Origin: Circinella umbellata
Lineage: Eukaryota > Mucoromycota > Mucoromycetes > Mucorales > Lichtheimiaceae
DNA length: 64,000 nucleotides
Assembly (NCBI GenBank): GCA_025093555.1
Contig: JAIWNF010000027.1
Location: 558,001 to 622,000, forward strand
Direction: 5' to 3'
A model generated the notes under the pieces. That model was not told the DNA's origin, did no database searches, and saw nothing but the letters and a program-made list of their open reading frames with translations. Positions 1-11,352 of the stretch are shown here, in pieces. Made by a program: the position numbers and the translations under genes. Numbering within the stretch: the stretch's first letter is position 1; every line of letters starts with the position of its first letter.

Positions 1-1449
1 CCTTTTCAATTGGTCATGGAACAATTGGTTCCTTCCATCGAATGGAATAATTTTTATGATACCAAAAAGAAAGATTTGGTCAATGAAGAAAACCCTTTAA
101 AAGATTATCTTAAAATCAACTATCCCAATAAATCCAATCCAAAGGTGATGACCGTAGCGAAAGGTATCTTGGAAAGACGTACAGGTGTTTTAAAACAATA
201 TGCTGAACGCTATTATGTACTTAGTCAATGTAAAGTTTTGTTCTTTCTCTTTTTACGCGGTATTTTTAGAAAAAAATTAACAACTCACATCCAAACTATT
301 CTATTCTATTTTGTAGGTGGTTATTTACATCAGTTTACAATGAACGATAAAGTATCACCTGAACGATCTATTTATATTCCAGAAACAACGATTATACCCT
401 CTATTGATATTAGTCATTTTGCCGAAAATGAAAAAACAGAAGGTCCTTATACGTTTGAAATTCACAAGCGTGGTACACAAGTACTTCAAAGAGATCGTAC
501 ATTTTATTTCCGCACCAATTCTCGTGAAGAGTTGTTACAATGGTGTCGTGTCTTGTGTGATGTATCTTCTGCAGCACAAGGTACAAAAATGATTTCAGCT
601 CCAATCCCCGTCAAGTCTTTAGATTCGACATCTTCTTCTTCTTCAATAACAACAGAAGACCAACAACAACAAAGAAATAATAATGATTCTACAGTTTCTA
701 TTCCTACACTTCGATCTATTCATTCCAATAAAATTCCTACCCCTCCCACTTCACAACCAAAAAATCCGAATCGTCCTACAATGAAAATAGAATCAACTAC
801 AACAGATACTAAAACGGATGTAACAGATGAAAAAACACAAGTTATCAATGAGCAGGATGAAATACCTAATAGTAGTAGTCACAGTAGTATGGAAGGTAGT
901 AATCATACTATTTCTACTCCCATAGTGAGTTCAACATCAATAGAATCAGTCAAAGAAAAAGAGGAACAGACAACATCAAAAACAAAAACAAATGATCAAC
1001 AGGCGAATACAGAAAAGAAGGAAACAACGAATGGCCATGTGGATGATTATTATTACTATGAGAATGAAAATGAGGAGGATGATGATACAGCAAGTATTAT
1101 GACAGCAAGAGCCATTCCAAAAGAATCTAAACAAAAAGACAAAAAGGAAGAAGAAGAAGAAGAAAAAAGTAAAAAAGAAGACAAACAACCTAGACCTATT
1201 TCTTTTGAACGTCCTGAATCACGTGCTAGTGTCGATGTGACAGATAGTGAATCTTCTGTTTATTTTTCATCTACTTCAGGACCCCCTTCACCTACATTTT
1301 CAATTGGTTCTGTAGGAGATCATCATTTCGAATTTCCTGCATTACAAGATAATAATAAAAGAAATAGTAAGGATCAAGAAGAAGAGGATGAAGAACCCAG
1401 TACACCAAAACCAGAATATTATCAACCCAGATTGAATTTTTCTATTTAA
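1..1449 (+). CDS. SLM1/SLM2-like PH-domain protein, 3' part (5' end outside window)
   Basis: The frame is open from base 1, so the gene starts upstream and its N-terminal (F-BAR-like) part is missing. A pleckstrin-homology domain begins near 'AKGILERRTGVLKQYAERYY'. An in-frame intron at 230-316 (GTAAAG...TTTTGTAG, 87 nt) interrupts it; removing it joins YYVLSQC to GYLHQF, the usual PH strand pair. Further family features are SIYIPETTI and the closing WCRVLCD helix. The order and wording match fungal SLM1/SLM2, which bind PI(4,5)P2 at the plasma membrane and act with TORC2 and eisosomes (known for the yeast proteins, inferred here). The C-terminal ~280 residues are low-complexity Ser/Thr/Glu/Lys sequence, typical of a phosphorylated tail. 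The stop is TAA at 1447-1449. The PH family is well supported; the exact orthologue is less so. Confidence 0.83.
   Translation, partial: PFQLVMEQLVPSIEWNNFYDTKKKDLVNEENPLKDYLKINYPNKSNPKVMTVAKGILERRTGVLKQYAERYYVLSQCKVLFFLFLRGIFRKKLTTHIQTILFYFVGGYLHQFTMNDKVSPERSIYIPETTIIPSIDISHFAENEKTEGPYTFEIHKRGTQVLQRDRTFYFRTNSREELLQWCRVLCDVSSAAQGTKMISAPIPVKSLDSTSSSSSITTEDQQQQRNNNDSTVSIPTLRSIHSNKIPTPPTSQPKNPNRPTMKIESTTTDTKTDVTDEKTQVINEQDEIPNSSSHSSMEGSNHTISTPIVSSTSIESVKEKEEQTTSKTKTNDQQANTEKKETTNGHVDDYYYYENENEEDDDTASIMTARAIPKESKQKDKKEEEEEEKSKKEDKQPRPISFERPESRASVDVTDSESSVYFSSTSGPPSPTFSIGSVGDHHFEFPALQDNNKRNSKDQEEEDEEPSTPKPEYYQPRLNFSI
230..316 (+). other. In-frame intron within the SLM-like PH domain
   Basis: It starts GTAAAG and ends TTTTGTAG. 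Its length is a multiple of three and it has no stop, so it looks like coding sequence. It would insert about 29 hydrophobic residues absent from the PH fold, so it is better read as an intron. Confidence 0.75.
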
Positions 1450-3153
1450 AAATATCATAAAAATGACACGATTCCTTTATACTTTTATACTTTTGTATTT
1501 TTATATTTTACCCCTTTCCTTTTTTAATCCATTCATTTATTCATTAATTATTAATAATATAATATAATATAGTATTTCTTTTCATTGATATCAACAACAA
1601 AGGATCCTACTCTTTTGATAGTAAAGAGTAAATAATAAGACGCAATGGGATACGTATCATCAAAAGAAATGTTATTTTATGTTGAAGACCTTGGGTAGTA
1701 AACTGCCTAGTTGTCATAAATTCTTCATATACCTCATATTGCTGATAATATTTCTACGTGAAACCATTTAATTTTTCAATGCCAAAATAATACCTACGAT
1801 CACCGCTCGCTATAACGAATTCTTGATTTGAGCTATTCTGATCGAGTAGATCCTATCCATATTATGTACTCGGTCTCATTTGTATCTATAAGTCTTGAAA
1901 AAAAAAGGAAGAAAGCTCTAGATCATTATACCGGTCATACTGTAAATAAGTTATATAAATATAACGTTTCTTTTTTTTTTTTTCCTTTTGCATGGGTTTT
2001 TTTTATTGAATATATCTTGTCGTATTAGTTGTCTTATTAGTTCTAAATAATTGAATTACAACAGATCATCACATAAAATCAATGCTGATAGTTCATAAGA
2101 AAAAAAAAATCCGAGTACTTACTAACTTACAAAAAACTGTCTATTGTTTATTAATCCATCCAAAATAGAAAATGATAAGTTGAGTTTTTAGTTTTCTACA
2201 GTAGATTGAAATAAGCAAAGTTAGATTGTCATAAGGAAGAAGCAGAAGCAATCTCTTTATATTATTTTTATTTTGGAAAAGACAACGATTTAAGATACAA
2301 AAAAAGAAGTTTAAAACTATAAACACATAGAAGGCCACACATTGTTAGACAACTAGATACTATTATTTACTTTTTTTTTTTGAAAAAAATATACGTATAC
2401 TATATTATTTGTTGGCTTGATATCACACTACTTTTGCTTGAACCTTATTAAGTATACATTATAGAAAATCAACGATGTTTCTCTGCTTTATCTGTCTTGG
2501 ACCCTAAAGCCCTATCGTTACGTATATCAAAATGCTCTTATATTGAATATCGCTATAGCACGCGGAAATACTACATTGTATAAAAGCAGAAACCATTCCT
2601 CCGGAAAATAATGTGATCAACCCTCCAACCACGATACTATAGTGAAAAAAAGTCTCAACGCCAAAGTAAATTCTGAAATTCGAAGTCATCAGGTAACCTC
2701 GCCTTGTTTTATTTGTCTATGCACACAATAATATTATTTATTTAAAAATGAAAGCATCTTTCAATAATTTTAAAAGTGATTCTCTATATTTCTAATAAAA
2801 AAAAAGAAGTGGGACTTGAATGCATTAAAAATGCTATAGCTACCTATTGAAAAAAAAATACTTCTTGTAAATCTTTATAACCATGGGTTACATAATATTA
2901 GACTATATTTACATACATGTACCATCCAGCAACGAAACCATTTACCTACTAGACTAAAGACTAAACTTATTTAAAAATAAGTAGGAATGATGAAAAGAAA
3001 CATATACGTAAAAGTTTTGTAAAGCTACAAAAAAAAAAAAAAAGATAATTACTCTCAATGGCTTTTTGTAAAATTAAGCTTCGTAACTTTGAAAGTGTAA
3101 ACATGGAAAATAGCACGTCAGTGAAAGAAAGTAAAAAAAAAAAACAGAATACG
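1450..3153. other. Intergenic, no gene seen
   Basis: AT-rich with long A/T runs and several TACGTA palindromes (for example 2392-2397, 2519-2524, 3005-3010). No reading frame shows coding character on either strand. Confidence 0.6.
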
Positions 3154-6151
3154 TACAGCTTTACATCTTATTTTAACGTTGGTGTTCTTTTTCCCAACTC
3201 TTATTAACCCGCAGTTATATATATAAATTTGTTATAATCAACAGGTTTACTGAAGTCGTTTAAAAACGCTGTGATACGTAATTTGAAACCAACACTCAAA
3301 AAGAGAAGGTTTTGGGCGGTCGCTGTTTTTTATTTTCTTTTTGTCATATATCAGAGAGACTCAATACGTAGCCTTCAGGCTCACAAGGCCTGGTAAGTAG
3401 CATAAGGGAGAGCGGTTCAGTTCGTTCCTTAGGCAAAAGCATATGGACTTATAAACGAGCAAAAAAAAAAAAATATCTCGAAATGGATCTAAAGAAGACC
3501 ATTATAACTAACGTAAGTACATTTTATGATAAGGGCTTGCTTGATCCATATTCTCATATGAACACCTCCCTCTCCTTTCTTTTCCTTCAATCAAAAACAA
3601 TGTTTTTTTAATACAAAACACAGTTGCAAGTAAGTATCTTTTAATACATAAATGCTTCTGAAGCGTTAAAAATATAAAGAGACCATTTATTTTTTAGACT
3701 GCAAATTTACATCAATATTTATATACAATTCAATTATAAGAATTATTATTTAAATCAGACTTTTGAGATCATTTTGTACCATTTAAAAAAGACATGATGT
3801 GTGCATCTATTAAATACACAATGGCGAAAATGTTTCGGGTGTCATCATTTTAAACAACTACTCTTACTACTACTACTACTTCTCTTCATTCGCTCCCCTT
3901 GTGGTTTTGTCTCAGCCAATTATATAATAAAAAATGATATAAAGAAGAAAAGTTGAGGACGTGTCAAAGGTACCAAAACCATTCGTGCTGAGGACATGGT
4001 TAAAGTGGCCAATGAGCTCGCGGTCGCTCTGACACAATCAGGAGGAACTCACTGAAGACGGTCAGAGTTGCGCTGATTAGGGTTTAAAAAAAAGTTCGAC
4101 ATGAAGTTAAAGTAGGATTAAATGAATCACAAAGGATCAAGTAATCAGTACACGGTATATTGGAAATGAGGTAAACAAAATACATAACCCATTGTCGATG
4201 TGTAGACGCCACTATCGATGACTGCGACGCTCCAATGATAATACCTCTTTATCAAAGAAGTCTACATGTCAAGGTAGGATTTTCCACACAAAAAGAAAGA
4301 AGAGACAAAGAAGCACAAAGAGAAAGAAAAAGAAAAACACGGAACTTTTGCTTTTTGATATTAGGGGAACCGGGACCGGGAATCGAACCACCAGTTTTTT
4401 TTTTGGGTGGTATGATTTAATTGATTGGGATCTCTTCGGAACCTGCTCCGAACCTGTTACCATGGCCACGTAAAAAAAAAAAAAGGTGTTTCTCAATACA
4501 TAATGTAAAGTAATAATGTTGTTTCCATGACGATGAATCATTACAACCTAATTCTCCTTTGACGCGAAACGTTTCAAGACATCTGAATTGTATTTTTTTT
4601 CTTTGAATGAATGAGTAAAATTTTATTATTTTCTATGACTCCTGGTTTTTTTTTTGGTGATAGTACCCACGTTCGATCATTGCTACCCGTGATAAAAATT
4701 TCAAAGTGGACCATTCCTATTTTAGTATAGTTAGGTAAATATATGAAAAAAAGCGGGAAAAGTCATTTCATAAAACCATTACCATTACCATAGATTTATG
4801 AATAAAAAAAGATGGAATACTTTCAAATACGTAGTGCATCTTACCAATGATTTTTTTAACACCAAGAGAAGATAATAGTACGTAAAATAAAAGTATATCT
4901 TTTGCTTTTTAATTCCTTCGATCGTATTGATACGTAAAAGTAATTTCTTTGAATTGCAAACGGATTTTTATTTTTATTTTTTGAGTAAGGATCACTTGTT
5001 GATTGTGTAACATAGAAACCCACTCTCTATTGTTTGCATTGTATTCGCATTGACATAAAAATGTTGGTGAGGAGCGATTTGAAGTATGGTACTCTTTTCA
5101 AAAAAATAATACTTTTATCAATACGATCCACGTAAAATATGAATTTTTTACGTAGTCTATCAATCTTCTCTTGGTGCTAAAAAAAATAATCATTCCTAAG
5201 ATACATTACTTGAAAGTTTTCCATCTTTTTTTATTCAAGAATCTATGGTAATGGTAATAGTTTTATGAAATGACTTTTCCCGCTTTTTTTCATATATTTA
5301 TCCAGCTATACTAAAATAGGAATGGTCCATTTTGAAACTTTTATCACGGGTAGCAATGATCGAACGTGGGTACTATCACCAAAAAAAAAACCAGGAGTCA
5401 TAGAAAATAATAAAATTTTACTCATTCATTCAAAGAAAAAAAATACAATTCAGATGTCTTGAAACGTTTCGCGTCAAAGGAGAATTAGGTTGTAATGATT
5501 CATCGTCATGGAAACAACATTATTACTTTACATTATGTATTGAGAAACACCTTTTTTTTTTTTTACGTGGCCATGGTAACAGGTTCGGAGCAGGTTCCGA
5601 AGAGATCCCAATCAATTAAATCATACCACCCAAAAAAAAAACTGGTGGTTCGATTCCCGGTCCCGGTTCCCCTAATATCAAAAAGCAAAAGTTCCGTGTT
5701 TTTCTTTTTCTTTCTCTTTGTGCTTCTTTGTCTCTTCTTTCTTTTTGTGTGGAAAATCCTACCTTGACATGTAGACTTCTTTGATAAAGAGGTATTATCA
5801 TTGGAGCGTCGCAGTCATCGATAGTGGCGTCTACACATCGACAATGGGTTATGTATTTTGTTTACCTCATTTCCAATATACCGTGTACTGATTACTTGAT
5901 CCTTTGTGATTCATTTAATCCTACTTTAACTTCATGTCGAACTTTTTTTTAAACCCTAATCAGCGCAACTCTGACCGTCTTCAGTGAGTTCCTCCTGATT
6001 GTGTCAGAGCGACCGCGAGCTCATTGGCCACTTTAACCATGTCCTCAGCACGAATGGTTTTGGTACCTTTGACACGTCCTCAACTTTTCTTCTTTATATC
6101 ATTTTTTATTATATAATTGGCTGAGCCAAAAGCACAAGGGGAGCGAATGAA

Positions 6152-6187
<36 letters not shown>

Positions 6188-6913
6188 GAGTAGTAGGAGT
6201 AGTAGGAGTAGTTGTTTAAAATGATGACACCCGAAACATTTTCGCCATTGTGTATTTAATAGATGCACATCATGTCTTTTTTAAATGGTATAAAATGATC
6301 TCAAAAGTCTGATTTAAATAATAACTCTTATAATTGAATTGTATATAAACATTGATGTAAATTTGCAGTCTAAAAAATAAATGGTCTCCTTATATTTTTA
6401 ACGCTTCAGAAGCATTTATGTATTAAAAGATACTTACTTGCAACTGTGTTTTGTATTAAAAAAAACATTGTTTTGATTGAAGGAAAAGAAAGGAGAGGGA
6501 GGTGTTCATATGAGAATATGGATCAAGCAAGCCCTTATCATAAAATGTACTTACGTTAGTTATAATGGTCTTCTTTAGATCCATTTCGAGATTTTTTTTT
6601 TGCTCGTTTATAAGTCCATATGCTTTTGCCTAAGGAACGAACTGTAAGGAACGAACTGAACCGCTCTCCCTTATGCTACTTACCAGGCCTTGTGAGCCTG
6701 AAGGCTACGTATTGAGTCTCTTTGATATATGACAAAAAGAAAAATAAAAAACAGCGACCACCTCTTTTTGAGTGTCGGTTTCAAATTACGTATCGCATCG
6801 TTTTTAAACGACTTCAGTAAATCTGTTGATTATAACAAATTTATATATATAACTGCGGGTTGATAAGAGTAGGGAAAAAGAACACCAACGTTAAAATAAT
6901 ATGTAAAGCTGTA
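3154..6913. repeat. 3.76-kb inverted repeat (near-perfect palindrome)
   Basis: The left arm runs from 3154 to about 4950. The right arm, about 5100 to 6913, is its reverse complement with only scattered substitutions. Matching points include 4235 with 5801 and 4541 with 5495, which gives a centre near 5018-5024. The outer tips are TACAGCTTTACAT (3154-3166) and its complement (6901-6913). Differences include a trinucleotide expansion in the right arm (about 6152-6212), a short duplication near 6640 and more divergence towards the centre. Both arms carry the same short coding-like pieces and a B-box-like sequence. An 8-bp direct repeat ACAGAATA (3144-3151 and 6924-6931) lies just outside and could be a target duplication, but the right copy is ten bases from the arm tip. 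Could be a foldback transposon or an inverted duplication. Confidence 0.9.
6152..6212. repeat. AGT trinucleotide microsatellite in the right arm
   Basis: Uninterrupted AGT units, then AGTAGG variants. The matching part of the left arm (about 3868-3885) has only a few units, so this tract grew after the arms were duplicated and accounts for about 30 bases of length difference. Confidence 0.9.
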
Positions 6914-7013
6914 ATTGGCAAGTACAGAATATACACTAAAGTCTTGTCGTAGGGGACTAATACTATATATTACATATTTGAATATGATTTTTTTTGATAG
7001 ACCAATCCAAATT

Positions 7014-7912
7014 GGGTGTCACTAAAAAAGGGGTACAATCAGAAAGGTGTACTTTTTAACAGAGCGACATGAATAGCAAAAAAAAGTACACTTTTTTTTA
7101 TTTCTTTCCTATAACACTCGAACCTCAAACTATCCCTTATTATCTATAAAATTAAATAAATACTGTAACAGACGCTTATCAGCGTCCGGAAGTAGTAGTG
7201 TGGCTACTGAGTTTGACAACGAAAAGAAAAAGTAATATTTGATTCATCCAGAACACGAGATATGGAACAACCTGCTACAAGAGGTTATCATAAAGTTAAG
7301 ATGGGATTTTTTTGACCTCACTGTCGATTATAAAGCTACATGAAGATATACCTTCACAGAAACATCTTACTCTATAAGATACTCTATGTTTTTTAGGCAG
7401 TTGGTACATACAAGTAAAAATTTACAAGATACCAAATAGATAAGAATGTAATATAATATAATAAACAGCACTCTCTAATAATCAATATAACTGTAACATA
7501 AGGTCAAGATCACCATAAAAATTAGCAATATTTTGACCATACAAAATATTTCATTAAATATAAAAGCTACGTACTAGCATATAAAGTACAATGTATGATT
7601 TTATGTTTGGTATAAAAATAACTGATTTGGTTTCTGTTTTTTCATATTACATAAAGTATAAAATTATAACACTATTTTTCATTATATGAAAGATAAAAAC
7701 GTAATATTTCTTTTGAATAACTCTTATGAAATTATTTTTATTTGATTCAGTAAATATTTGGTTTTGAAAAGATACTTTGAGATATTGTGTAGAAAGGTGC
7801 ATCAAGTCTACGATGAAGCCATAGAACCCAATTGTACACCTTTTTTATGACTAGAATTGCGGAATTTCAAAAAGTACACCTTTTTAATTGTACACCTTTT
7901 TTCGTGTTTCCC
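7014..7912. mobile_element. Inverted-repeat-bounded segment, possible non-autonomous DNA element
   Basis: The left end (7014-7057) reads GGGTGTCACTAAAAAAGG then GGTACAAT, then AAAGGTGTACTTTTT. The reverse complement of 7869-7912 reads GGGAAACACGAAAAAAGG then TGTACAAT, then AAAGGTGTACTTTTT. These are imperfect inverted repeats of about 44 bp. A third copy of the AAAAAGGTGTACAATT motif is just inside the right end (7831-7850). The interior has no coding frame. The right end overlaps the last coding-like piece of the decayed gene at 7808-9908, so an insertion into that gene's 3' end is one reading. Confidence 0.45.
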
Positions 7913-9908
7913 TTGTTGTTGTTGCGCTTCTCTTCTGTGTTGATTTAAGGGCTCTTGACTGGCAGCTTCTATTGAAAAAAAATCAAAGAAAAGTTATAAT
8001 CTCTTTTTGTTTAAAATCAATAATAGTTTGAGAGACAGCGTCGATATAATACCTGATTCGTTTAAAAGCTCACTGGCAAAGTTGCCATTTGTTCTTTTGT
8101 ACAACAATTGAGAGGTTACTTGCCATCAATAAGCTACTGATACTTGTTTATCATTGTTTACCATGTACTATAAAACCAGTATGTATAAATTAGCTTACGT
8201 TGAAATACACTTTACGTTGAAACGCAAGAAATAATAAATTACCTCGGTGACAGTGTTACCGTTTAGGTAATATTGTGACCAAGAGCTCAAGCTTGGGAAA
8301 ATAAGCTTGAGTTGTACAAATGGGCTTAGTCCATATAGATAGTTATCACACCCAATAAATAAAAAACAAGTCATTTTATCTCTTTTTACACTTTCGATTA
8401 CTTTTTCTATTTCACTGTATCATTGTTTGACCTGAAATAACTATAGACTGGATTTAGTCTATAACAGACAGATTTATACAATTCTATCCACATATTACCA
8501 GGTACATATAAATCGAGCTATTTTTTAAAAATATTAATTATAAAGCGTGTCAATACAAATGACAATTACTATTACGTGTAATAAAGATATATTTTTTGTA
8601 TGTACCTCAACGGCTGTGTTTGAGTTTATGTTCTTGACAATGTTGTAGGTTATATTTAAACGACTTTTCCATGTGCGTTTCAGATCATCGATGTTGGACA
8701 CGGTTGGTAATTCAGGGATAGTCGTGTCTGCAATAAGATTTAACGCTGTTGATAATTTGACAGTACTACTCTCGGCAAAGCATTTAGTTACATAGATTTT
8801 GAAAACTTTGAAACTTGAGTTAGTACAGTTGTCATATTTTTTTTGAAACTAGGCCTTGCAATGTACCTTTTTTAAATAGGTCATCGTTTATTTTGATTAT
8901 TTTCAATTATCAACAGTAGAATTCACAGAAAAGAAAATTATTATTTTGTTTTTAATCTCGTAGATTCGTCTTTGTTGTTGTTGTTGTTGTCACAAAGAGC
9001 GTGTTAACGAAAACTATTAGAGAGGATTTTTTTTAAAGTTGTTCACGGACCATTTAAGACAAGAAAAGGGCCCGGATAACATGTTCTCAATTAGGAAATG
9101 ACCCCTAGTAGGGAGATTATTCTATTGTAAAATGATTAATTGTATTTTATATATGGGTTGGAACTTATAACTATTAAAAAAATAAAATGATAATAATAAC
9201 TAGCTATTTGTCATACTTACTGTAAATATAATATTTGACCAAATTATATTGTTGAAGTAACTAAATATTATTGTTCGACATCCATTCTGCCACAGAGAGT
9301 GTTGTATTTTCCCTTTACACTCAAAGGTGTCACAAATGGTACATGTATTTTGAATGTCTTCAAGAAGATGATTGTTGCTGCTATCTGTAAATGTTTGTAG
9401 TGCTATAATAGAATTTGGATCTGTTAATACTAAATTCTATTGCAGCTACAGTTAACACGTTCAAAGACGTACTTATCACTTCAAATAAACTCGATTCCAT
9501 AGCACTGGATTCAATGGCAGTAGTTCGACTAATGGTAGATTCATTATTAATGGTCCGGTTGTTAACAATGTTCTTGGTAGCAGTAACATAAGTAGAATTT
9601 TCATCTCCACACACGCAATCATGAACTCTCCATTATATTTTCTCCTGGCATTAGGATTTCTTCCTTCTGTTTTTTCTCCCACGTCTTTTTATTATTGGAG
9701 TTATATTCCATTGTGACACTATTGAACCCAATCCATGACACCAATAACTTTTTTTTAATATTGACGCTAATAAAGAAATAATGTATGAACTTTTTTCTCT
9801 CTTATGCTTTATGCTTACCTGTTTATATCTCAGCAACATGTCATAGTCAAAGGTGATTGGGTAAATCCAAACGTCATAGTCTTTTTTTATTGGCTTTCGC
9901 TGCCTCAT
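7808..9908 (-). pseudogene. Decayed multi-exon gene of unknown family
   Basis: Several blocks of convincing coding sequence lie in order on the minus strand, joined by plausible splice sites. 9908-9819 encodes MRQRKPIKKDYDVWIYPITF... and ends in a GTAAGC donor. 9747-9619 holds VSWIGFNSVTMEYNSNNK. About 9430-9221 has a Cys cluster CTICDTFEC...NGC and ends in GTAAGT. 8848-8606 encodes 81 codons including KCFAESSTVKLSTALNL and LKRTWKSRLNITYNIV. About 8520-8240 has MWIELYKSVCYRLNPVYSYF, a frame change, then CDNYLYGLSPFVQLKLIF. About 8140-7808 ends at TAG. An in-frame TGA stands just before the first block and at least one frameshift is needed, so it looks broken. I do not recognise the family; a transposon-encoded protein is possible. 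Confidence 0.5.
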
Positions 9909-11352
9909 TCACTTTAGCTGTTCCCCAAGAAAAGTGCTTGCAAACTCAGCACAGCAATTTGTATAAGAAAAAAAATTTCGTGTAGTCAATAATGGCTATG
10001 ACACCAATAAGTTGAATTGGTAACCCTTTTTTTATTCTAATAGTGGTCATCGGTGAACTATAAAAAGATAAATTCAAGCGATTTTGTTATCTCATGGATA
10101 CCAGTCATCCATGAAAAAAAAGACATCATCAAGGGATAGTAGAGACAAAACATATAAATGATATACATAAAATAAAATGTTTTTTATTACCAATATTTTT
10201 CTTCTTTTTCTTCCGTACGTAATCAAGATCATACTAATAGTATCATAACTTATATGACTAAGCAATCTTAAATCGTCGTTGTCGTTAATAATTACTAATA
10301 ATGACGAATGTGGATGATTGTGGTTACGGAGGAGACAACAAAAAAAAAGTAACTACAGGATATTCTAGAAAACCATTTTTTATCCATCCATGTACTGTGT
10401 GGTTTACATGTATCTATTCAAAATAGTCACTCAACAAGATCTCAGACCATCGTAAAAAAAAAAAAAATAGTCTGATGAATATTGTGATGTGCTTCAATGA
10501 GATAAAGCTATTGAAGCTCGGTGTGTCAGGCTGGAAAACAAGAAGTTATGTAAAACTTTAAAGGATAAATCATAAATAATAATTTACTTCCTGTGCCTGA
10601 ATCCGTTATTTTGGCCATCAATTGAATCTTGGGGGGGGGTGACGGATCGAGGTCATCTTTATAAATGAGAAACATTTTTTTATTGGTTTTACGTACTGTA
10701 AATTACGTATCATATCACACAGATTATAGGTATGGTTTACAACTGTTTCAACATATATAAATTTTGTACTCCCTTAAAAATAGGTAAAGTACGTACAACT
10801 TGAAAAAGTATAAACATTGATTTACTTTGTTTGTTAAAATTTTTCCTACGTAACTTGATTCTACTAATATAAATAAACGAAATTAAGTTTGTGTATTTTT
10901 TTTTTGACAGTACGTATCATTACCTGTTTCTTTCAAAAATAAATTGAATTTATTTATTTTCAATTAGAAAGATATATTGATTATCAAACAAAAAAAGTAA
11001 AAAAAATATACACATGAGAGAATGGGTTATATATGAAAATAAAAAGTTGTATAATATAGTAGTAAAGAATTATTTTTTGGTTATAGTAAATAATATATAT
11101 ATAGAATTTGTGTAGATATAAAAAAAAGATGGTTGTTATAGTTTGAAATAAAATAGAGAAAGAGAAAGAGAAATATATATTTGGGCGACTGTTGTTACAT
11201 TATGAAAATCAAAAAGAGAAAAAGGCGCGCGTGTGTGTGTGTGCGTGAGGAGAGAGTGAGAAAGAATTTTAATTGGGAGGAGAGGGGGGGGATGGTTAAA
11301 TAATAAGAAATATAATTATTTATAATATAAGGAAAATCGGTATATAGTATCA
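9909..11352. other. Intergenic, no complete gene
   Basis: 9909-10040 may hold a little upstream sequence of the decayed gene (minus-strand frame CCAEFASTFLGEQLK before a TGA). The rest is AT-rich 3' flank of the first transporter with TACGTA sites (10689, 10706, 10793) and simple repeats near 11160-11290. Confidence 0.55.

Noticed and set aside
4235..5801. Identical 61- and 90-codon open frames on opposite strands
   Set aside because: They are mirror images produced by the palindrome, rich in Phe/Lys from A/T runs, and differ from the spliced coding-like pieces.
6080..6268. Open frame with a long poly-Leu run
   Set aside because: It is the AGT microsatellite read on the minus strand.
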